From positions 50,877-114,876 of the forward strand of contig NZ_JAAIIG010000009.1 of the NCBI RefSeq assembly GCF_012932375.1: a stretch of 64,000 nt of DNA, given 5' to 3'. The translations under genes and the position numbers were made by a program. Shown here one piece after another: positions 17,304-25,569 of the stretch. The notes beneath the pieces were generated by a model. That model did not search any database, was not told the DNA's origin, and worked only from the letters and a program-made list of their open reading frames with translations. Numbering within the stretch: position 1 is the stretch's first letter; each line of letters starts with the position of its first letter. Source of the DNA: Bifidobacterium olomucense. GTDB taxonomy: Bacteria; Actinomycetota; Actinomycetes; Actinomycetales; Bifidobacteriaceae.

Positions 17304-18944
17304 GTGGCAAGCGATTTCTGGATTCTCCTGGCCATGGTTATTTATTTTGCGGCCATGCTGTCCATCGGATTCGTGTACTCCAAGCGGTCCAACTCGTCCT
17401 CCAAGGAGTACTTCGCAGGAGGCCGCGGCGTGGGGCCATGGCTGACGGCCCTCTCCGCCGAAGCGTCGGATATGTCCGGCTGGCTGCTCATGGGATTGCC
17501 GGGCCTTGCCTACTTCACCGGTGCGGCCGACCCGATGTGGACCGCGCTGGGCTTGGCCATCGGTACGTATTTGAACTGGAAGATCGTGGCCCGGCGCCTG
17601 CGCCGTTATTCGGTGGTGGCCGGTGACGCGATCACCATTCCGGACTTCTTCGCCAAGCGCTTCCACGACACCAAAGGCGTGATCTCCACCATCGCCGCCA
17701 TTATCATTCTGGTGTTCTTCAGCGTCTACGTCGGCAGCTGCTTCGTCACCGTAGGCAAGCTGTTTGCCACGCTGTTCGGCTTTGACTACCACCTGATGAT
17801 GATTCTGGGCGCGTTGGTGGTGTTCATCTACACTGTGGTCGGCGGATACCTGTCGGTGGTCATGACCGATTTCATTCAGGGTCTGCTGATGTTCTTCGCA
17901 CTCGCCGTGGTGTTCATCGGTACGGTGGCGAATGCCGGCGGCATCGACAACACCGTGGCCTTCCTCAAGTCCATCCCCGGCTACATCTCCGGCACGCAAG
18001 TGGCTTCGCCTACGCTCGACCCGGACACCGGCCGTCAGCTGGTTGAGGCTGGTCGTGCGGTGTTCGGCGAACCCAGCGAATACGGCATCATCACCATTGT
18101 TTCGATGCTGGCGTGGGGTCTGGGTTACTTCGGCATGCCGCAGGTACTGGTGCGCTTCCTGTCCATCCGTAGCGTGGAAGAGGTGCGCAAGTCCCGTATC
18201 ATCGCGACACTGTGGTGCGTGCTGTCGTTGGCCAGCGCCGTGTGCATCGGCTTGGTCGGTCGCGCGATGATGCCGACCGAGTTGCTCACCTCCACGGATG
18301 CCGAAACCATTTTCATCGTGCTGGCTCAGACCCTGCTGCCGAGCTTCATGTGCGGCGTGGTGGTGTCCGGTATTTTCGCGGCCTCGATGAGCTCCAGCTC
18401 CTCGTACATGATCATCGGTGCCTCGGCCATGGGCGAGAACATCTTCCGCGGCTTGTTCCATCGGCGTGCGACCGACCGTCAGGTGATGATCGTGGCCCGT
18501 TTGACGTTGGTGCTCATGTTTATCTTCGGGGTGTTGGTGGCCTACGACCAGAACTCCTCCATCTTCCAGGTGGTCTCGTATGCATGGGCCGGCTTGGGTG
18601 CGTCCTTCGGCCCGTTGATGCTGTGCGCGCTGTATTGGCGTCGTGCCAACAAGGCCGGGGCGGTGGCCGGCATGCTTTCCGGCACTGCCGTGGTGCTGAT
18701 TTGGCATAACGTGATGAAGCCGTTGGGCGGCATCTTCGCCATTTACGAGCTGCTGCCGGCATTCCTGATTTCGCTGCTGCTGATTGTGGTGGTCTCGTTG
18801 ATTACCGAGAAGCCCAACGAGCAGATGCTGTACGAATTCGATCATTACATGGATGACCCGTTGCCGGGGGCGCTGCCCTCCGGATCCGTGTTGGTCGACG
18901 AGCCGATGGAAGCCATGGAGGCCGAGGTTTGCGGCGAGCAGTGA
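17304..18944 (+). CDS. putP: sodium/proline symporter (SSS family)
   Basis: A 546-residue carrier of the sodium:solute symporter family with about 13 helices. PutP-type signatures include SKRSNSSSKEYFAGGRGVGPWLTALSAEASDMSGW in the first loop, GGYLSVVMTDFIQG, and the SSSSSYMIIGASAM segment that lines the Na+ site. It imports proline with sodium. Translation starts at GTG 17304; an ATG would require losing the first helix. The C-terminus is a short acidic tail. It stands alone and is followed by a 201-bp inverted-repeat element. Confidence 0.88.
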   Translation: MASDFWILLAMVIYFAAMLSIGFVYSKRSNSSSKEYFAGGRGVGPWLTALSAEASDMSGWLLMGLPGLAYFTGAADPMWTALGLAIGTYLNWKIVARRLRRYSVVAGDAITIPDFFAKRFHDTKGVISTIAAIIILVFFSVYVGSCFVTVGKLFATLFGFDYHLMMILGALVVFIYTVVGGYLSVVMTDFIQGLLMFFALAVVFIGTVANAGGIDNTVAFLKSIPGYISGTQVASPTLDPDTGRQLVEAGRAVFGEPSEYGIITIVSMLAWGLGYFGMPQVLVRFLSIRSVEEVRKSRIIATLWCVLSLASAVCIGLVGRAMMPTELLTSTDAETIFIVLAQTLLPSFMCGVVVSGIFAASMSSSSSYMIIGASAMGENIFRGLFHRRATDRQVMIVARLTLVLMFIFGVLVAYDQNSSIFQVVSYAWAGLGASFGPLMLCALYWRRANKAGAVAGMLSGTAVVLIWHNVMKPLGGIFAIYELLPAFLISLLLIVVVSLITEKPNEQMLYEFDHYMDDPLPGALPSGSVLVDEPMEAMEAEVCGEQ

Positions 18945-19300
18945 CGTGCGGTGATGTGCGGTGCGGCGGGCGGCGTGCGATGCACGCCGTTGCTGCCTTG
19001 GGCGAGGCGCTGAGTCTAACTTTTTGCCCTTTGCCGGGGGCGGGGCTTCGTGACGTTTATGATCTGTGTCTGCCCTTATGGCAATAACTATTTTTGATCG
19101 AGGAAAGCATCAAACAGCGTGGCCAATCATTCCCGGAGTTCGGATTTGTGGCTGTTACCGTTCCGGTGAAGGTTGATGAGAGCGAAGACAATTGCCGTGT
19201 CGATTGCGGTTTTCGCGGAGTTTGTTCTGGTGCTTGTATTGCTCGTGAATGTCGGTGTTTATCGGTGTTCTGGTTGTTGTGTATGCCAAAGTTGACGTCT
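18945..19300. other. intergenic region after putP
   Basis: This stretch holds a small 8-bp hairpin, CGGCGTGC/GCACGCCG (18971-18989). That hairpin could end the putP transcript, but it lacks a U-tract. No gene is supported. The segment runs into the inverted-repeat element at 19301. Confidence 0.5.
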
Positions 19301-19501
19301 AATTCGCTTACAAGGGGCTGATTCCCGCTTGCCGGAAGTTCTATCTGCTCTACAAGGGGCTGCCCGCCGGGCATAAAGCATCGGCAATGGCGAAATATCG
19401 GTGCGGTGGAGACGTTTTTATGTTGTGCGTCCGCTCTGGCAGCCCCTTGTAGAGCAGATAGATCTCCGACGCAGACCGAATCAGCCCCTTGTAAGCGAAT
19501 T
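19301..19501. repeat. family A inverted-repeat element, copy 1
   Basis: Two 64-bp arms (19301-19364 and 19438-19501) are inverted copies of each other around a 73-bp spacer. Each arm carries two direct copies of TACAAGGGGCTG 42 bp apart, and CTATCTGCTC just before the second. The arms match at the outer 24 and inner 24 positions but differ across a ~16-bp middle block. It lies between convergent putP and the DUF559 gene. Copies 2 and 3 are at 22479 and 56594. No ORF or transposase lies inside. Confidence 0.92.
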
Positions 19502-19590
19502 GGTGTGTGAATTGATGCGTGAATTGGTCGGTGGAGGAAGAGGCGCGGCGGCGGAGATGTAAGGGCGCTCCTGGCGCTCGCCGCAGCCGA

Positions 19591-20568
19591 CTATGCGTGA
19601 GATATGGGGAGCAATGGCGCGAAGCGCAGCCGTTCATAAAGCGGTGCCCGTTTTGTGGTTCTTGCATCGCAGAGTTGCCGGATGGTTTTGCGTGGCGTGA
19701 GCTGAATGGTCTTTCCGGTAACTTCCTGCATCTTGTCCGCGATGCGTCGCGCAAGCGCCTCTTCGCGATCTTCATAGCCGATATCCAGTTTGGTGGCCTG
19801 AAGATATTTCCATCCGTCATCTTCAATGTCCTGACGTCTTTTCACATCCCCCAGCCATTGTCTGGCGTGATGCGAGCCCTCATATTCAATGCAGATTTTG
19901 AATTCCGGATACGCGAGGTCAAGGTACAAGGGCTTCGTGCTGCGACCTATATAAATGGGGTAGTTGACTTGTGGCATGTCGAGCCCATATCGAGGAGGCA
20001 CAAATCGCGTGCGGGTTTCCATGGAGGAATCGGTTCCGCTGCGTGCCAGAAGCAAAGCGCGGCGGCAATTGTTGTATCCGCGGAAGAGACGTCTGGCTTT
20101 TCCATCGTCTTGGGCTTCCTGCACCTGGCGATATGCGTTGTCTAGATACAAGGAGAGGGCGTCGATGGTTGTTCGACGCAGACGTCTGTCGCGGCGCATC
20201 ATGGAATCAGCCAGCACAATGAGTTCTTCAAGTTCCAAATAAGGTGACAGCATCGCCCACGTGCAAGTCGGCGATGTACAGATGAATTGGTTGTCAACGG
20301 TAACCGTATCGATCGAAAACGGCCATACGACTGCGGTTATTCCTTGCACGTGGCGTTTGGCGTTGGGATGCGGAACAGCGACTACGGTCGAGTTCATCAT
20401 CCGTTGATGGTTGCTCGCGATTCGTGGCATTTCCACGGAAAGCAGTTCGAGTGCCGTGGTCAAAGCGTATGGAGGTCGCCAAACGGTGCGGCGCCGGATT
20501 GCGCTACATATGTCCATGCGCTGATATTTCACTGCGGTCAATTCGGTCAATGTGTATGAACTGTTCAT
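19591..20568 (-). CDS. DUF559-domain protein, predicted PD-(D/E)XK nuclease
   Basis: A 325-residue protein whose C-terminal ~120 residues resemble DUF559, a Vsr-like restriction-endonuclease fold. LYLDLAYPEFKICIEYEG gives the D...ExE acidic pattern, followed by HHARQWLGDVKRRQDIEDDGW. The N-terminal ~200 residues resemble the helical part of AbiEi-like or DUF559-fusion proteins of Actinobacteria, with no clear catalytic motif. The start is ATG 20568, 8 nt after AAGGGG; GTG 20577 is too close to the ribosome site. It is divergent from the amidohydrolase gene, and a family A repeat element sits just downstream. Possible roles are defence or DNA repair. No toxin or methylase partner is adjacent, so function is not assigned. 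Confidence 0.72.
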   Translation of the reverse strand: MNSSYTLTELTAVKYQRMDICSAIRRRTVWRPPYALTTALELLSVEMPRIASNHQRMMNSTVVAVPHPNAKRHVQGITAVVWPFSIDTVTVDNQFICTSPTCTWAMLSPYLELEELIVLADSMMRRDRRLRRTTIDALSLYLDNAYRQVQEAQDDGKARRLFRGYNNCRRALLLARSGTDSSMETRTRFVPPRYGLDMPQVNYPIYIGRSTKPLYLDLAYPEFKICIEYEGSHHARQWLGDVKRRQDIEDDGWKYLQATKLDIGYEDREEALARRIADKMQEVTGKTIQLTPRKTIRQLCDARTTKRAPLYERLRFAPLLPISHA

Positions 20569-20836
20569 ACGGATCACCCCTTCGTGATGCGTTCGGTCCG
20601 ATGCGTTCGGTGCGGTGGGGTTGAGTCTAGAGGCATATACCTATGCTTGTCTGCCAGCCTGTTATCTCGGTGGATAAATGTGAATAACTTGGTGGATAAC
20701 TGGATCCTTTGCTCTGGTGGCATTGTGCGTTCGTGCATGTGCGCATGCCCGTACATCGCTCGACGCCGTTCAATACCCGGACATTGAGATTGAACATATC
20801 GGGCTCCAGACGATTTGGTAGTGGCATGATACAGAT

Positions 20837-22354
20837 ATGAGTAGCTTGGTGCGTATTGTCAATGCTGGAATTCCCGGATCTCGAACCCGTGCGGATTTGG
20901 TTCTTCGGGATGGTGTTGTTGCCAGTGTTCATCCCGCTGGCGAAGATATCGCCGGCAAGGCGATGCCGGATGCAACCACGATTGACGCCGACGGTCTGTG
21001 GGTCATCCCCGGCCTATGGGATTGTCATACGCATTTCACGCAATGGGCCAAAACTCTCGGTCGTCTCGACCTGATCAGTGCCCGTTCGGCGTCGGAGGCG
21101 ATGTCCATGCTGCGAGCGCATTTGGACGAGCGTCGCGCATCTGGGACTCTTGACCCCAATGTGTTCGTGGTAGGCATGCGATTCCGCCATTCACTGTGGG
21201 CTGATGACGAACAGCCCACGCTTGCCGCTATCGATGCAGTGACTGGTGAACAGCCGGTAGCGCTTTCCAGTGCGGATATGCACTGCGGGTGGGTGAATTC
21301 CGCGGCTGCCCGGCGGCTCGGCGTGCATGCGGACGAACATACTGGACTTGTGGGCGAACTCGAATGGTTCGACGCCTACACCCAATTCGATAAAGCACCC
21401 GGCGCTGCCGAGGAGACCGACCGTTTGCTTCGTGAAGCCGAGCGGGATGCCGTGTCGAAAGGCGTGGTGGGCATTCGTGATTATGAGATGGCCGAAAACA
21501 TCGACACGTGGATTGACCGCTTTGCCGCCGGCATCAATACATTGCGCGTGGACGCCGGCGTATATCCCGAACGGTTGCAGAACGCCATCGATGCCGGTTG
21601 GCATACCGGCAAGGCGTTGCCCGGAAGCAATGGTTTGGGCCGAGTCGGCGCTATGAAACTCATTTCGGACGGGTCGCTGAATACGCGATCCGCCTACTGT
21701 TCCAGCCCATACTCCGGCATTGAGCCGCCTACCTATGGCACGTTGAGCTACACGCCGCAACAGATCGAGGATTACATGAGGCTCGCCACCGAGCACGGCT
21801 TCGACATCGCTTGTCATGCCATCGGTGACGAGGCGAACACGATAGTGCTCGATGCAGCTGCGGCTACACATGCGCATGGTTCCATCGAACATGCGCAAAT
21901 GCTGAAACCCATTGACATCCCGCGCTTTGCGCAACTGGGCCTCACCGCTAGCATTCAACCGCAGCACGCGATGGACGACCGTGACGTCATCACCCGATTC
22001 TGGGCCAACCCCGCCGGCATTCCATATCCGTTCCGTTCGCTCTACGATGCAGGGGCCCAATTGCGCATGGGCTCCGATGCCCCTGTCGCACCGCTCGACC
22101 CGTGGCTGGCCATTTCCGCTGCCGTGTTCGGTACCGAAAGCTCGGATCGTGAGCCGTTCCAGCCCGAACAGTGCTTGCCGGTCGAAGTGGCACTGGGCGC
22201 GTCAACCGCTGTGGGGCGCGATCGGCTTGAAGCCGGCGATCCAGCGGACATCGTGCTTCTGGACGCCGACCCGTATGCTGCTGCGCCTGAAGTCATGCGC
22301 GCGATGCCTGCACATGTGGCAATGACGTTTGTAGCCGGCAAGCGAGTCTATTGA
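20837..22354 (+). CDS. amidohydrolase family 3 (YtcJ-like) metal-dependent hydrolase
   Basis: A 505-residue cytosolic enzyme. A small beta-sandwich at both ends surrounds a TIM barrel. Metal-site motifs include the WDCHTHF (HxH) segment near residue 62, IACHAIGDEAN, SIEHAQML and the late GSDAPVAPLDPW with the catalytic Asp. Members of this group cleave C-N bonds in amides or cyclic ureas; the substrate here is unknown. ATG 20837 has no clear ribosome site. CATGAT lies 6 nt upstream and could be a -10 box for a leaderless message. It is divergent from the DUF559 gene, and family A copy 2 follows it. Confidence 0.82.
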   Translation: MSSLVRIVNAGIPGSRTRADLVLRDGVVASVHPAGEDIAGKAMPDATTIDADGLWVIPGLWDCHTHFTQWAKTLGRLDLISARSASEAMSMLRAHLDERRASGTLDPNVFVVGMRFRHSLWADDEQPTLAAIDAVTGEQPVALSSADMHCGWVNSAAARRLGVHADEHTGLVGELEWFDAYTQFDKAPGAAEETDRLLREAERDAVSKGVVGIRDYEMAENIDTWIDRFAAGINTLRVDAGVYPERLQNAIDAGWHTGKALPGSNGLGRVGAMKLISDGSLNTRSAYCSSPYSGIEPPTYGTLSYTPQQIEDYMRLATEHGFDIACHAIGDEANTIVLDAAAATHAHGSIEHAQMLKPIDIPRFAQLGLTASIQPQHAMDDRDVITRFWANPAGIPYPFRSLYDAGAQLRMGSDAPVAPLDPWLAISAAVFGTESSDREPFQPEQCLPVEVALGASTAVGRDRLEAGDPADIVLLDADPYAAAPEVMRAMPAHVAMTFVAGKRVY

Positions 22355-22478
22355 ATGTTCCGCAAATAGGGTGGGACGATGCGAATGGTCTCGCCTTGGG
22401 GGATGCCGATTGGTTGCCGTGCTGCGCGAAATGAGCGGAAACACCTCGCCGGTTATGCGATGAGTAAGGCACTAAGGA

Positions 22479-22687
22479 TATTTCTGCGTTACAAGGGGCT
22501 GATTGTCGTCCGTCAGAAGATCTATCCGCTCTACAAGGGGCTGTTAGCCAAGTACGTAGGCCTATAAAACAGCGTGACATCGTTGGCGCGTAGGACCGAA
22601 TATGGGTGTTATCGTTCCGGCGCAGCCCCTTGTAACGCAGATAGATGTTCCCACAGACGGGAATCAGCCCCTTGTAAGGCAGAAATA
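22479..22687. repeat. family A inverted-repeat element, copy 2
   Basis: Arms of 65 bp (22479-22543 and 22623-22687) surround a 79-bp spacer. Each has two TTACAAGGGGCTG-type blocks 42 bp apart and the CTATC.GC segment. The arm middles differ, as in copy 1. It lies between the convergent amidohydrolase and trpS genes. The rest of this 630-bp gap (22355-22478 and 22688-22900) shows nothing recognisable. Confidence 0.92.
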
Positions 22688-22900
22688 CGCGGATGCGTGG
22701 ATAAAGCGGGTAAAACGTAAGCGCGCCGCCAATGCGGGGCATAGGCGGCTGCAGATTGACATAAATTCGGCATCGCGTTGGCGCGCCTCCACTTTCATGA
22801 CGTCCAGAGGAACGCCTCTTATTCTCCACACGGAAAACAACACCTGCACGCGCCTACTCGCGTAAGGCCAAACCGAAAATTCCTATAACCCGGCAACGAA

Positions 22901-22954
22901 AAAGGGCCCGGAACGATTCCATCTGGTCCATCTGGAAAATCGTCCCGAACCCTT
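22901..22954 (-). terminator. terminator of trpS
   Basis: Read on the minus strand, AAGGGTTCGGGACGATT pairs with AATCGTTCCGGGCCCTT over about 17 bp with two G-U pairs. The loop is ~20 nt, and T residues follow. Confidence 0.8.
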
Positions 22955-22984
22955 GCGTTGGCGAAAATGCAACAGCGCGAAAAC

Positions 22985-24085
22985 TCAGTACTTCATGCCC
23001 ATGGCCTCGCGCACCTGATCGAGGGTTTCCTCGGCGATGGCGTTGGCGCGCTTGTTGCCGTCATGCAGCACGTCGCGGATGTAGTCCATGTCCTTGGCCA
23101 GCTCAGCGCGGCGTTCGCGGTGCGGTGCCAGGAAGTTGTTCACGGACTCGATCACATAGGCCTTCAGCGCGCCTGCGCCGGCATCACCGATCTCCTCGGC
23201 GATCTCCTTCGGGTCGCGGCCGGTCACGAGGCCTGCGGTGGTCAGCAGGGCGGAAACCTGCGGGCGGGCGATCGGGTCGAAGGTAATGCGACGTTCGGAA
23301 TCGGTCGGGCTCTTCTTGATGAGCTTGGCGGTTTCCTCGGCGGTGGCGCCCAGCATGATGGAGTTGCCGTAGGACTTGCTCATCTTGCGTCCGTCGAGAC
23401 CCGGAATCTCCGGGGCGTCAGACAGGATCGCGGCCGGCTCCGGGAACACCGGGTGCTTCTTGGCGTAACGCTCGTTGAAGCGACGGGCGATGGTGCGCGT
23501 GATCTCGATGTGCGGCAGGTTGTCCTTGCCGATCGGCACCACGTTGGCCTTGCAGAAGAGGATGTCGCATGCCTGATGCACCGGGTAGGTGAGCAGCAGG
23601 CCGGTCAGCGCGTGGCCGGAAGCCTCCATCTCGGACTTCACGGTGGGGTTGCGGTGCAGTTCGGCTTCGGTGACCAAGGAAAGGAACGGCAGCAGCAGCT
23701 GGTTTTCGGCCGGCACGGCCGAGTGCGCGTAGATCATGGTCTGCTTCGGGTCGATGCCGGCGGCCATGTAGTCCAGCACGAGGTTCAGCACGTTGTCCTG
23801 GATGTGTTCGGTGGTGTCTCGGTCGGTGATCACCTGATAGTCGGCGATGATGATGTTCGAGTGCACGCCTTTGTTCTGCATGGCCACGCGCTCCTTGATG
23901 GAGCCGAAGTAGTGGCCCAGATGCAGACGGCCGGTCGGACGATCGCCGGTGAGCATCGTGAACTTGCCCGGATTCGCCTCCAGCTTGGCGAGCGTTTCGT
24001 CCGAACGCTTCTTGGCTGCCAGGAAGCTTGCGCTCATCTCGTTGCCTGCAGCGGTCAGTTGCTGCTCGTGCTGCTCGTCGGTCAT
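22985..24085 (-). CDS. trpS: tryptophanyl-tRNA synthetase
   Basis: Charges tRNA-Trp; a class Ic synthetase of 366 residues. The HIGH-type motif reads RLHLGHYFGS and the KMSKS loop is GRKMSKSYGNSI; the Trp-site segment NPTVKSEM and the long middle region fit the longer TrpRS group of Actinobacteria and Firmicutes. The C-terminal helices are complete (REAMGMKY end). It is divergent from the DUF3073 gene, with a 133-bp gap between starts. A good hairpin terminator follows. Confidence 0.97.
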   Translation of the reverse strand: MTDEQHEQQLTAAGNEMSASFLAAKKRSDETLAKLEANPGKFTMLTGDRPTGRLHLGHYFGSIKERVAMQNKGVHSNIIIADYQVITDRDTTEHIQDNVLNLVLDYMAAGIDPKQTMIYAHSAVPAENQLLLPFLSLVTEAELHRNPTVKSEMEASGHALTGLLLTYPVHQACDILFCKANVVPIGKDNLPHIEITRTIARRFNERYAKKHPVFPEPAAILSDAPEIPGLDGRKMSKSYGNSIMLGATAEETAKLIKKSPTDSERRITFDPIARPQVSALLTTAGLVTGRDPKEIAEEIGDAGAGALKAYVIESVNNFLAPHRERRAELAKDMDYIRDVLHDGNKRANAIAEETLDQVREAMGMKY

Positions 24086-24218
24086 GCAAAATCCTTTGAA
24101 TACGCCGTAAAATAAACGCTTTTATGGTAAAAGTGTGAGCCGACAACGAACAAGAGCGCAAGAGGTGGTACTCTCGTATGTTGATGAATCGAACAGCACA
24201 GTAATCGCAGGGGGTCGT

Positions 24219-24617
24219 ATGGGCCGCGGACGTCAGAAAGCCAAGCAGCAGAAAATAGCCCGTAAGCTTAAGTATCTGACTACCGATACCGATTATGATG
24301 AGCTGGCCAAGGAGCTGAGTGAGCAGGAGCCTGGGGAGGGTTCTCCTGATCCGTTTGCCGATATCGAAGCCAAGTATGCCCACGATGCGGACGCCGAATC
24401 TGAGATTTCTGATGAGGTTGCCGCTGGTGCGCAGCCGACCGCTTCCACGCCAGCCGATGATGATCTTGATGAGTACGCCAAGTGGGCCGCCGAGGCTGCC
24501 GCGAAGGCAACCAGTGGCGAGTTTCCGAAGACTACGGCTAAGCCGGCTGCACCGCATAAGCCGATTCCGATGCCGAAGCCGCGCCCGATTCCGAGCGCAC
24601 TCAAGCCGAAGCAGTGA
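24219..24617 (+). CDS. DUF3073 small basic-acidic protein
   Basis: A 132-residue protein that opens with the actinobacterial DUF3073 block, MGRGRQKAKQQKIARKLKYL. An acidic stretch and a low-complexity Ala/Pro/Lys tail (PIPMPKPRPIPSALKPKQ) follow. I chose ATG 24219, preceded by AGGGGG, because the conserved domain begins exactly here; an ATG-like start at 24135 would add 28 unrelated residues. No catalytic motif is visible. The basic N-terminus suggests nucleic-acid or ribosome contact, which is a guess. Confidence 0.85.
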   Translation: MGRGRQKAKQQKIARKLKYLTTDTDYDELAKELSEQEPGEGSPDPFADIEAKYAHDADAESEISDEVAAGAQPTASTPADDDLDEYAKWAAEAAAKATSGEFPKTTAKPAAPHKPIPMPKPRPIPSALKPKQ

Positions 24618-24673
24618 TCGGTTCGTTGTACGAGCCGATTGATGCCGACTGATATCGGGTTTCAATCTTTTCC

Positions 24674-24706
24674 AAGCGTCCGCCTTACCGCGGGCGCTTT
24701 TGTTTT
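24674..24706 (+). terminator. terminator of the DUF3073 gene
   Basis: AAGCGTCCGC and GCGGGCGCTT form a stem with one G-U pair around a short loop, followed by TTTTGTTTTG. It lies between convergent genes and may serve both. Confidence 0.82.
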
Positions 24707-24755
24707 GCGCTTGCAGTGAGGCGGACTGGTGAGTGGGCGGGGTCCGTGAGCCAGA

Positions 24756-25232
24756 TCAGACCAGCGGCAACAGATCGCTCAGGTCGTCACGTTCGCCGAC
24801 GGCCGTAATGTGCCCGGCGTCCTTTTCCTGCGCCCAAGTCGTGATGCCTGCCGCCAGTCGCAACCACACGTCCGGGTCGAGTTCGATAACGTCCGGCGGG
24901 GTGAGATTATGCGGGTCCGATTCTGGTCCGTCGAGAATCTTGATTGCGCCCCAAGGCGCCACGCGCACTTCCACGCCGGGGCCGGGTGCGCGTCGTTCGA
25001 GGAGAAACAGCGAATACCGCACCGCCATTGCCCACATGTTGCGGGGCAGCGCCGGGCTGACGGACAGCGCCGGGGCGGGTGCTGCGGTAATTCCATGATT
25101 GTCCGCTGACGCTAATGATCCCATTGATTCCGCCGACGCCAACGATTCGTGCGCCGCGTGGCACCACTGCGCAAAGGCCGCTTGCCCGCGGGCCAGATCT
25201 TTTTCGAGAATGACTGCCATGCGCTCCATCAT
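24756..25232 (-). CDS. bacterial sterol-carrier-protein-like (SCP_3) domain protein
   Basis: A 158-residue protein. The second half carries the pattern of the small actinobacterial SCP-orthologue domain: VEVRVAPWGAIKILDGP, then LTPPDVIELDPDVWLRLAAG. The first half is helical with a low-complexity Ser/Ala patch (about residues 30-60). The domain is thought to bind lipophilic ligands, but no biochemical role is established. The start is uncertain: two adjacent ATGs (25232, 25229) and one at 25220, none with a strong ribosome site. It lies convergent to DUF3073 and divergent from glgP. Confidence 0.65.
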   Translation of the reverse strand: MMERMAVILEKDLARGQAAFAQWCHAAHESLASAESMGSLASADNHGITAAPAPALSVSPALPRNMWAMAVRYSLFLLERRAPGPGVEVRVAPWGAIKILDGPESDPHNLTPPDVIELDPDVWLRLAAGITTWAQEKDAGHITAVGERDDLSDLLPLV

Positions 25233-25569
25233 CGCATCGCGCCCGGTCAGCGGGTGCTTGGCAGACGGTCGGCCGGTGGCGGTGGCTGGTCATGATCGGA
25301 TACGGCGGTTTTCAGCCGGCTGATTCACTGGGAAAACACTTGCTGGTAGGCATTCTCGGGCAACTGTGATCAACTGTATGACCAAACGATGAAAACGATG
25401 ACATGCGGCGGGATGCGCAAGCGATGGAGCCGTGCTACTCTACCAATGAGAACGTATGCATGAGACTTCACGTCAAAGCTGTTACGGAGTGTTCATGTGT
25501 GCGTCCATGTGGCGATACCTATCTCGCGGCATAATGGAATCGGGCAATTATCCCGGAAGGAAAGTCAGA
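25233..25569. other. upstream region of glgP
   Basis: 337 bp without a supported gene. An in-frame extension of glgP to 25456 exists but lacks a ribosome site; AAGGA at 25557-25561 fixes the start at 25570. TACTCT near 25436 could be a -10 box. Nothing else is clear. Confidence 0.5.

Noticed and set aside
16251..18845. 864-codon antisense frame over putP
   Set aside because: His/Gln-rich translation with no recognisable domain; it spans two real genes on the other strand.
19309..19363. Peptide repeats (YKGL type) translated from the family A arms
   Set aside because: The 42-bp period keeps a frame, but none of the frames has a ribosome site or extends into a protein; the signal is at DNA or RNA level.
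19301..19501. Family A arms read as a short CRISPR-like repeat-spacer array
   Set aside because: Only two repeats per arm, arms are inverted copies, the middle block is ~16 bp and can be identical in both arms, and no cas genes are present.
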